A stretch of 11,672 bases of DNA from the NCBI GenBank assembly GCA_022561255.1, contig JADFRO010000057.1:1-11672 (forward strand), read 5' to 3'. The translations under genes were made by a program, and so were the position numbers. The notes beneath the pieces were generated by a model, which was given only the letters and a program-made list of their open reading frames with translations, was not told the origin of the DNA and did not search any database. The stretch's first letter is position 1; each line of letters opens with the position of its first letter. Origin of the DNA: Planctomycetota bacterium. GTDB lineage: Bacteria; Planctomycetota; Phycisphaerae; UBA1845. Positions 7,327 through 11,672 of this stretch are shown piece after piece.

Positions 7327-8316
7327 CTAGCCGCAGCCCCAGGTGAGTTCCGTCATGGCCCACGAGTAGCCGACTCCGAACCCCGCCAGCACGCACGTTT
7401 GGTTGGACTGAAACCGCCCCGCATCCATCTGTCGCCGTATCAGTATCGGAATCGAAGCGCCGACCGTGTTGCCAATGTCCTCCATGTCCACCGGCATCTT
7501 GGATTCGGGAATCTTCATCACGGTGCGGAGGCGATCCAACATGAACGCGTTCGCCTGATGAAACAGATACCAGTCAACCTCGCTCCAATCCAGCTTCAGC
7601 CGTTCGAGCAAGTGTCCGATCGCCGATCGCACCGACGTAAGCGCAAACGCAAACACCGCGGGGCCGTTCATAAACATGTAGCTGTCCAGGTGTGAACGGG
7701 GCTGGCGCATGCGGGCACCGCCGCTGCGTACGATCACATTCTCCTCACCCCGCCCATCCGTACCCACAACGGTCGGACCGATTCGCGCTAAGCTACCCTC
7801 ACGTGATGCACTCACCAGGGCAGCTGCACCCGCGTCACCGAAGATCGTCACCGTTGTCAGATCGTGCAGATCGCAATACCGCGAGTAGGTATCGGCTACG
7901 ACGAGCAGAATGTTCCGCGCGGACTCCGAGACGATCAACGCCCGTGCGAGCCATAGGCCGTAGGTGAAGCCCGAGCATCCCAGGTTGTAGTCCAACGCCC
8001 CGCAGGTCGACGGCAACCCCAGGCGCCTCTGAAGAATGCAGGCTGTCGTCGGCATGATGTGGTCGGGAGACTGTGTGCAAAACAGAAGGACGTCGATCTC
8101 ACCGCGATCTATTCCGACCTCATCCAGTAGCTTCTCGGCGGCAGCGTACCCCAGGTCGCTTGCCGTCTCGTCCGCCGCGGCGATGCGCCGCGCACGGATT
8201 CCCGTTTTGGCGTAAATCTTGTCGGCGTCCCAATCCGGATTGTCCGCGACCAGATCGTCGTTGGTCCGCACCGCGTCGGGCAAATGAAACTGTATTCCTC
8301 GCAGATAGGCGATCAT
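7327..8316 (-). CDS. Beta-ketoacyl-ACP synthase III (FabH-like)
   Basis: A 329-residue thiolase-fold condensing enzyme. KAS III joins an acyl-CoA (or acyl-ACP) starter to malonyl-ACP, releasing CO2. The full triad is visible: Cys114 in LGCSGFTYGL, His253 in FHQAN and Asn283 in GNTVGASIP. Other landmarks are TGIRARR (38-44), the N-terminal half of the fold up to FCTQSPDHIMPTTA (79-92), GDAGAAALV (160-168), MFMNGPAVFAFAL (214-226) and the C-terminal GFGVGYSWA (312-320). Length matches FabH (about 320-335). The ATG at 8314-8316 overlaps the ACP stop as ATGA, with no clear ribosome site, which implies translational coupling to the ACP. The MFMNGPAVFAFAL segment is like KAS III members in specialised or cell-surface gene clusters rather than the primary fabH of a fab operon. 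The substrate is unknown. The last gene of the cassette, it ends 49 bp from the convergent lipoprotein gene. Confidence 0.95.
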   Translation of the reverse strand: MIAYLRGIQFHLPDAVRTNDDLVADNPDWDADKIYAKTGIRARRIAAADETASDLGYAAAEKLLDEVGIDRGEIDVLLFCTQSPDHIMPTTACILQRRLGLPSTCGALDYNLGCSGFTYGLWLARALIVSESARNILLVVADTYSRYCDLHDLTTVTIFGDAGAAALVSASREGSLARIGPTVVGTDGRGEENVIVRSGGARMRQPRSHLDSYMFMNGPAVFAFALTSVRSAIGHLLERLKLDWSEVDWYLFHQANAFMLDRLRTVMKIPESKMPVDMEDIGNTVGASIPILIRRQMDAGRFQSNQTCVLAGFGVGYSWAMTELTWGCG

Positions 8317-8552
8317 GCGTTTTCGTTAGTATCTCGCACGAGGTTCAGGATGCCCCGCACGGAGTCGAGTTTGTCTGTCTCGTCCGGACCCAGGGCTACA
8401 CCGAACTCATCAGTGAGCGCAAAGAGGATCGACATTTTCCCCATCGAGTCCCAGGTGACGACGTCGTCGGCCTTCGTATCCGGCGTAATGTCGGCACGGT
8501 CTACGCCGAGCGTATCCGCAATGGTCTGCATGACGTGTTCGTCCGTCGACAT
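8313..8552 (-). CDS. Acyl carrier protein, free-standing
   Basis: A 79-residue acidic helical protein of the PP-binding family. The motif WDSMGKM (34-40) contains the Ser (Ser36) that should carry 4'-phosphopantetheine; it reads DSM where most carriers have DSL. Flanking helices are normal (HVMQTIADTLGV, LFALTDEFGVALGP, SVRGILNLVRD). Carriers of this type (TWDSxGxxxILxALxxEFGV) are typical of specialised loci rather than the primary AcpP, though this is inference. The ATG at 8550-8552 has AAGGGG (8560-8565) 7 nt upstream. A GTG at 8576 would add eight residues (first one GTG-encoded Met, then LAGRGRG) not seen in carriers. It ends in an ATGA overlap with the KAS III gene and lies 39 bp downstream of the acyltransferase gene, so all three probably share one mRNA. 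It is the likely acyl shuttle between the two enzymes. Confidence 0.93.
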   Translation of the reverse strand: MSTDEHVMQTIADTLGVDRADITPDTKADDVVTWDSMGKMSILFALTDEFGVALGPDETDKLDSVRGILNLVRDTNENA

Positions 8553-8591
8553 ACCCCTGCCCCTTCCAGCTAACACACTCCACCCCGGAGC

Positions 8592-9959
8592 TTATCGCGG
8601 GAGGTTCTCGACCATCGTTCGTACGAACGATCGAACGCCTTCCTCGCTTATCAGACGCGGCGAAAAGCCGACGCTGATCGTAAGTGTACCGGAAAATTCA
8701 CTGATGGACAGCAGCAGCGACCCGCTGAGCATTACCGTTCCGGAAACCACGAACGCATCCGCCGCGCCGACGCCCGCGAAAGTTAGCGAACCCGCACTGA
8801 TCGATCCGACATCCGAAAGCACCAGGCGAGAAGGAAACCCGTCCGGCCCCCGCCTGGAAACGTAGCGGCGCACGGCACGCGTCAGCAACCCAGACGCTAC
8901 GCAGCCGAAAAACAACCGGCCACGCGGCGTCGTGTCCCATCGCATCATCCGGCGCGGAATACCCATCGGTTCCTTTCGCATCTCAAACATCTCATCGCGG
9001 ATTTCCGCGACGTAGCAATCAAGAGGATCGTCAACCCCGCAACGCACGGAAACGCCGATCATCCCCGCGAGGTTGCACGGCATGGACGTTTGCTTCCCCG
9101 GAAGGTAACGCCGCAGGTCGACCGTTTGTATCACTTGCGAGGTTCCAGACGCCGCGCGAGGAATCGTAGCCACCGCCGCCCGAGCGAAAGCTGCCAGCAT
9201 CACTTGGTTTACCGTCGCTTTGTGCGCACACGCATACCGAAAGATATTCGCATGTCGCTCCGCGGAAATCCGTTCGATCAGAAACTCGCTAGCAGCCGGC
9301 GCGTCTTGGGACGCTTTTGGCTGTGGCAAGAACCAATTGCGAACTTCGCGCGCGCCTTTCCGGGCGGACGTGGGAATTTGTAGCATTTCCGCCCGTTCGG
9401 CGCGCGACATGCCTTGCGTAACCTGAGCGAAGCTGCGATCGCCAGGTGGCTGGGGCGAGCCGACGTACTGCGGATCTTCTACCAGCTTCGAGTACGTCTC
9501 CGCGAGCAGATATGTGTACTGCTTAGCCGCCTGCCCGTCGCCCATCTTGTGGTCGAGCTTTATGCAGAGTATGTCGACCGCGTCGCGCAGGAGAATGACT
9601 TTCACGGCGCAGTCGCGGGCCGGGTCCATCTGCTGCGATAGGACTCGCTCCAATGGGGCCGGCGCGTTGCCCGCCTCGTGCATTTCGAAAAATGGAACTG
9701 AGTCCAGATCGGTGAAGCGCTTCCAGTAGGGTTTGATCCACCGCCGAACGAATCGACATCCGAGGTATGGTTGGAGGTCCAGCGTTAGGCGGACGGCCCG
9801 CGCGAGGAGCCGCTCGTCGAGTCGGTCTTGGAGTCGCACCACAACCTGAACGCAAAACGAGTTCCCACTCGCCTCTTCCACGGCGGCCACAATGCGGTCG
9901 CAGCTTGTGGCTGGGAGGCGCGAGAGCACGCGTGATGTTGCGGTGTGGGCGGGCTGCAT
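8592..9959 (-). CDS. Condensation-domain-superfamily acyltransferase (PapA/alcohol acyltransferase-like)
   Basis: A 455-residue protein of the CoA-dependent acyltransferase fold shared by NRPS condensation domains, PapA and wax-ester synthases. DHKMGDG (136-142) is the HHxxxDG active-site motif with the first His replaced by Asp; the catalytic second His (His137) and the DG pair are kept. TVDLRRYLP (279-287) is the conserved 'vDLR' segment at the start of the second half, and LSDVG (381-385) matches the 'SNxG' strand near the C-terminus. Two half-domains fit the usual 420-480 length. No adenylation or carrier domain is fused, so it should take its acyl group from a separate carrier, most simply the adjacent ACP. 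The ATG at 9957-9959 has GAGGGGG (9968-9974) 8 nt upstream; a TTG at 9980 in frame is less likely. First gene of the putative acyltransferase-ACP-KAS III operon. Acceptor molecule unknown. Confidence 0.85.
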   Translation of the reverse strand: MQPAHTATSRVLSRLPATSCDRIVAAVEEASGNSFCVQVVVRLQDRLDERLLARAVRLTLDLQPYLGCRFVRRWIKPYWKRFTDLDSVPFFEMHEAGNAPAPLERVLSQQMDPARDCAVKVILLRDAVDILCIKLDHKMGDGQAAKQYTYLLAETYSKLVEDPQYVGSPQPPGDRSFAQVTQGMSRAERAEMLQIPTSARKGAREVRNWFLPQPKASQDAPAASEFLIERISAERHANIFRYACAHKATVNQVMLAAFARAAVATIPRAASGTSQVIQTVDLRRYLPGKQTSMPCNLAGMIGVSVRCGVDDPLDCYVAEIRDEMFEMRKEPMGIPRRMMRWDTTPRGRLFFGCVASGLLTRAVRRYVSRRGPDGFPSRLVLSDVGSISAGSLTFAGVGAADAFVVSGTVMLSGSLLLSISEFSGTLTISVGFSPRLISEEGVRSFVRTMVENLPR

Positions 9960-9986
9960 TATGACTTCCCCCTCTTGCAAGGGGGG
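9956..9986. repeat. GC-rich palindromic repeat, copy A, over the acyltransferase start
   Basis: CCCCCT (9968-9973) and AGGGGG (9980-9985) form a 6-bp stem around CTTGCA. The flank GCAT...CTTCCCCC (from 9956) is shared with copy B at 11247. On the minus strand the G-tract is the ribosome-binding site of the acyltransferase gene, and its start codon (CAT, 9957-9959) lies in the shared flank. This suggests a repeat-derived or repeat-invaded translation start. No T-run follows. Confidence 0.6.
9968..9974 (-). promoter_or_regulatory. Ribosome-binding site of the acyltransferase gene, inside the palindrome
   Basis: On the minus strand GAGGGGG lies 8 nt before the ATG at 9957-9959. It is also one arm of the palindrome in copy A, so the hairpin, if formed in the mRNA, would hide the site and could reduce translation of the operon's first gene. 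Confidence 0.5.
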
Positions 9987-10066
9987 TTGCGTGGTATCCC
10001 CTGCTCGGCTCGAGTGCTAAGTGTTGTAGCGTATGAAGCACACCGTAGCCACGCCCTCCGAGATCG

Positions 10067-11122
10067 TCAAACCGCAGTCGCGCTTTGGGACGTGTTTAAG
10101 AACTTTCGCAGCGCGGAAATGTACTCCGGCGTGGTTCCGCAACAGCCGCCGACGATGCGCGCGCCGATCTCGATCCAGCGCTGGGCGTGCTCGACATACT
10201 GCTCGGGCGATACGTCTTGCCGGAAACTCCAGCCGTGGGTCGGCTCGGCGTTTCCTATGTGGGCGTATGCGACGAGCGGGCGATCGGTAGCGGCGCGCAA
10301 ACGCGGCAGGTTTCGGGTAACACCGTCGGGCGGTATGCAGTTAAGTCCCAAAGCGATCGGCGCAAACGGTTCGACCGCAGCTACAGCGTCTTCGAGCGAT
10401 TCTCCGCTCAATAAATCGCCGTTCTCGCGGACGACGAAGGAGACGATCATCGGCAGACGTTCGCGACCGGCTGCCTTCGCAGCCGCACGGGCTTCGCGTA
10501 CCGTGTTCATCGTCTCGATCCATACGACGTCGGGACCGGCAGCGCTAAGCCACGCCAACATCTGCCCGTGCTCTTCGTCGAGCGTCCGCTCATCGGGAAC
10601 GCGCTCGGGATGGTAACAGTCTTCGACCGGCGCTATACTGACCGCGACAAGAGGCTGTTCGGCGCGATGCCCGGTGGACTCACCGACATGATCTTCGTCG
10701 GGGGCACCGCGGTCGCCGCCATGTTCTGGGTCGGGAGTAGCGCGGAGCGGATCGCCCCCGTGCGAAACACCTTTGGCTACGCCGTCCTTAACCCCCTGCC
10801 GCGCCAGCTCAACCGCGCGACGATTCAGCGCCTCGCCTTGATCGAAAAGCTCCGCCTCGCGCAGCGCGCGAACGTTCGATCGAAACGTGTTGGCGACGAT
10901 GATGTCTGCCCCAGCCTCGGCGTAATCGCGGTGAATCGCCCGCACGACGTCAGGATGAGTTCGCAAGGCGTCGGTAGACCAGAGCGGCAACGGCGTTGGA
11001 ACCCCTCGACGGGTCAACTCCGTACCGGTAGCCCCGTCGAGAAGCAGCACGCGCCGCGTAAGCAAGTCTTGAAGGATCTGATTCGTCTCCGCCACGGGGA
11101 CATTATACGGCGAATGACGCAC
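10067..11122 (-). CDS. Homocysteine S-methyltransferase family protein
   Basis: A 351-residue TIM-barrel methyltransferase of the family that includes betaine- and S-methylmethionine-homocysteine methyltransferases; it transfers a methyl group to homocysteine to give methionine in the cytoplasm. LLLDGATGTELTRRG (26-40) is the N-terminal signature, and the zinc-binding cysteines are present: Cys262 in GLNC, and Cys327 and Cys328 in GGCCGT. VVWIETMNTVREA (199-211) and MIVSFVVRENGDLLSG (225-240) are conserved barrel strands. Residues about 112-156 are a hydrophilic Gly/Asp/His/Glu insertion just before the VAVSIAP strand (159-165); most relatives have a short loop there. The track-style start at 11122 is GTG with no ribosome site. 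A second GTG at 11095 lies exactly where transcription from a TATAAT at 11102-11107 would begin. It is on the same strand as, and 107 bp before, the acyltransferase gene. Methyl donor unknown. Confidence 0.92.
   Translation of the reverse strand: MRHSPYNVPVAETNQILQDLLTRRVLLLDGATGTELTRRGVPTPLPLWSTDALRTHPDVVRAIHRDYAEAGADIIVANTFRSNVRALREAELFDQGEALNRRAVELARQGVKDGVAKGVSHGGDPLRATPDPEHGGDRGAPDEDHVGESTGHRAEQPLVAVSIAPVEDCYHPERVPDERTLDEEHGQMLAWLSAAGPDVVWIETMNTVREARAAAKAAGRERLPMIVSFVVRENGDLLSGESLEDAVAAVEPFAPIALGLNCIPPDGVTRNLPRLRAATDRPLVAYAHIGNAEPTHGWSFRQDVSPEQYVEHAQRWIEIGARIVGGCCGTTPEYISALRKFLNTSQSATAV
11102..11107 (-). promoter_or_regulatory. Consensus -10 box at the homocysteine methyltransferase start
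   Basis: The minus strand reads TATAAT at 11107-11102, a perfect -10 hexamer. The predicted transcription start, 7 nt downstream, is 11095, the first base of an in-frame GTG. That would give a leaderless mRNA. No good -35 hexamer was seen at 16-19 bp spacing (candidates such as GTCGCT or TGTCGC), so chance occurrence is possible. Confidence 0.35.
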
Positions 11123-11210
11123 GGAGCGACATCGAACCGGCCGACCCCGGCCTCAACCAGCTAACGGTCAACTCTAGCGGACCGCCCCAGCGGAGTTCGC
11201 AGACGGACTG

Positions 11211-11240
11211 CATAATTGCCCCCTGCTTTGCAAGGTGGGC
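11211..11240. repeat. GC-rich palindromic repeat, copy C (diverged)
   Basis: GCATAATTG (from 11210) followed by CCCCC, CTTTGCAAGG and TGGGC resembles copies A and B but has an imperfect stem: GCCC (11218-11221) can pair with GGGC (11237-11240), with a mismatch inside. It lies directly next to copy B and repeats the TGCATA motif, which recurs at 11245-11250, so the two form a short tandem pair. Confidence 0.4.
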
Positions 11241-11246
11241 GAACTG

Positions 11247-11280
11247 CATAGCTGCTTCCCCCCTTTATAAGGGGGGATTG
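11247..11280. repeat. GC-rich palindromic repeat, copy B
   Basis: CCCCCCTT (11258-11265) and AAGGGGGG (11269-11276) form a perfect 8-bp stem with a TAT loop. The flank GCATAGCTGCTT matches copy A (GCATTATGACTT) in outline, and ATTGAGGGGGGT follows. The pattern resembles short extragenic palindromes or small non-autonomous elements seen in many copies in other genomes. Located between the zinc-ribbon gene and the methyltransferase gene. Confidence 0.6.
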
Positions 11281-11302
11281 AGGGGGGTCGCGCGCCTAAC
11301 TC

Positions 11303-11315
11303 GCGCGTTACGCGC
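11303..11315 (-). terminator. Perfect short hairpin just after the zinc-ribbon gene
   Basis: GCGCG (11303-11307) and CGCGC (11311-11315) form a 5-bp stem with a three-base loop, 5 bp beyond the stop codon of the zinc-ribbon gene on the minus strand. No T-run follows, so intrinsic termination would be poor. It may aid factor-dependent ending or mRNA stability. Confidence 0.3.
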
Positions 11316-11320
11316 TATAG

Positions 11321-11672
11321 TCACGCGACCTCATCGCCTTCGCTACGCTCGATCCTTGTCCCACACTCCGAACACACGCCGGTCACGTTGCCCGTTAGAT
11401 CATAGGCGCAGTTTACGCACAGGCCGCGTCGCCTTCGTCGCCAGCGGCGTAACGGACCACGGATGACGGCGATGGTGGGGTAGGCGGCGAAGACACCGCA
11501 AGGGAACCAAAGTGGTATCCTTATCCTATCGACGCGCCACATGCCAGACAGTCGCCCGGATCGAATTGAGAGGTAGTTAGGGCCAACGACGTAGTGGAAT
11601 CCAGCGAACTCCATGCGCCGTTGCGGCGGCATCATTCCCACATACTTCACGCGGCGTACCCGAAATGAGGCG
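11321..11672 (-). CDS. Small membrane protein with C-terminal zinc ribbon (5' end beyond window edge)
   Basis: The frame is open from the right edge to a TGA at 11321, giving at least 117 residues. A GTG at 11648-11650 could start it, but codons upstream remain open to the edge and relatives are longer, so the true start is probably outside the window. The core is RIPLWFPCGVFAAYPTIAVI, one membrane segment, then RGPLRRWRRRRRG, a basic stretch that should face the cytoplasm. The zinc ribbon follows, with C-N-C (GLCVNCAYDLTGN) and CSECG giving four cysteines, typical of treble or ribbon knuckles. This layout (IPLWFPF...YPTIAFIRGPLRRxRRRRxGLCxxCGYDLTGNVSGVCPECG) is, from my recollection, a family found in many copies per genome in Planctomycetota. 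Its role is not known. The second knuckle has Ala for Gly (CAYD). It is followed by palindromic repeats and the homocysteine methyltransferase gene. Confidence 0.85.
   Translation of the reverse strand, partial: ASFRVRRVKYVGMMPPQRRMEFAGFHYVVGPNYLSIRSGRLSGMWRVDRIRIPLWFPCGVFAAYPTIAVIRGPLRRWRRRRRGLCVNCAYDLTGNVTGVCSECGTRIERSEGDEVA

Noticed and set aside
8284..8865. Plus-strand ORF of 193 codons over the ACP region
   Set aside because: It is antisense to the KAS III, ACP and acyltransferase genes, all with clear family motifs; Ser/Thr/Pro-rich composition fits a shadow frame.
10568..11164. Plus-strand ORF with a hydrophobic stretch, 198 codons
   Set aside because: It lies fully antisense to the well-supported homocysteine methyltransferase; the hydrophobic part is the complement of the acidic insertion.
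9956..11280. The repeats as a CRISPR array
   Set aside because: Only three diverged copies with irregular spacing and no uniform spacers or cas genes.

Overview
The window looks like a piece of a Planctomycetota chromosome, perhaps near Phycisphaerae. This rests on GC-rich coding sequence, a short histone H1/Hc1-like protein, a truncated copy of the planctomycete-type 'GLCVNCAYDLTGN...CSECG' zinc-ribbon membrane protein, a double-FHA protein, and loosely packed genes with several 200-490 bp gaps. No rRNA, tRNA, CRISPR array, transposase or phage gene was seen. The assignment is inference from family recognition, not a phylogenetic test.

Layout. 1-470 (-): 5' part of surE, running off the left edge. 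471-859: no convincing gene, one small dyad. 860-2167 (+): protein with two FHA domains, a coiled coil and a terminal CPHCG knuckle. 2174-2653 (-): FabZ-type hotdog dehydratase-like protein, convergent with the FHA gene and only 6 bp away. 2852-3031 (-): Hc1-like basic protein. 3032-3518: gene-poor gap with a strong hairpin. 3519-4820, 4885-5868 and 5958-7277 (+): exported TPR protein, DNA polymerase III delta subunit (holA) and a large lipoprotein. 8552-7327 (-): acyl carrier protein and beta-ketoacyl-ACP synthase III, overlapping by an ATGA. 9959-8592 (-): condensation-domain-superfamily acyltransferase just upstream of them. 11122-10067 (-): homocysteine S-methyltransferase. 11672-11321 (-): zinc-ribbon membrane protein, truncated by the right edge.

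The most interesting block is 7327-9959. A condensation/PapA-like acyltransferase, a free-standing ACP and a KAS III enzyme lie head-to-tail on one strand with tight spacing or overlap. They look like a compact acyl-assembly and acyl-transfer cassette, making an unusual acyl chain or short ketide on the dedicated ACP and passing it to an unknown acceptor. The FabZ-like hotdog gene at 2174-2653 could contribute but is 5 kb away. No ketoreductase or acyl-activating ligase is in the window.

The rest is a mix of housekeeping (surE, holA, homocysteine methyltransferase) and planctomycete-type hypothetical genes. A GC-rich palindromic repeat occurs at 9956-9986 and 11247-11280, with a diverged copy at 11211-11240. 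The first copy supplies the ribosome-binding site, and overlaps the start codon, of the acyltransferase gene.
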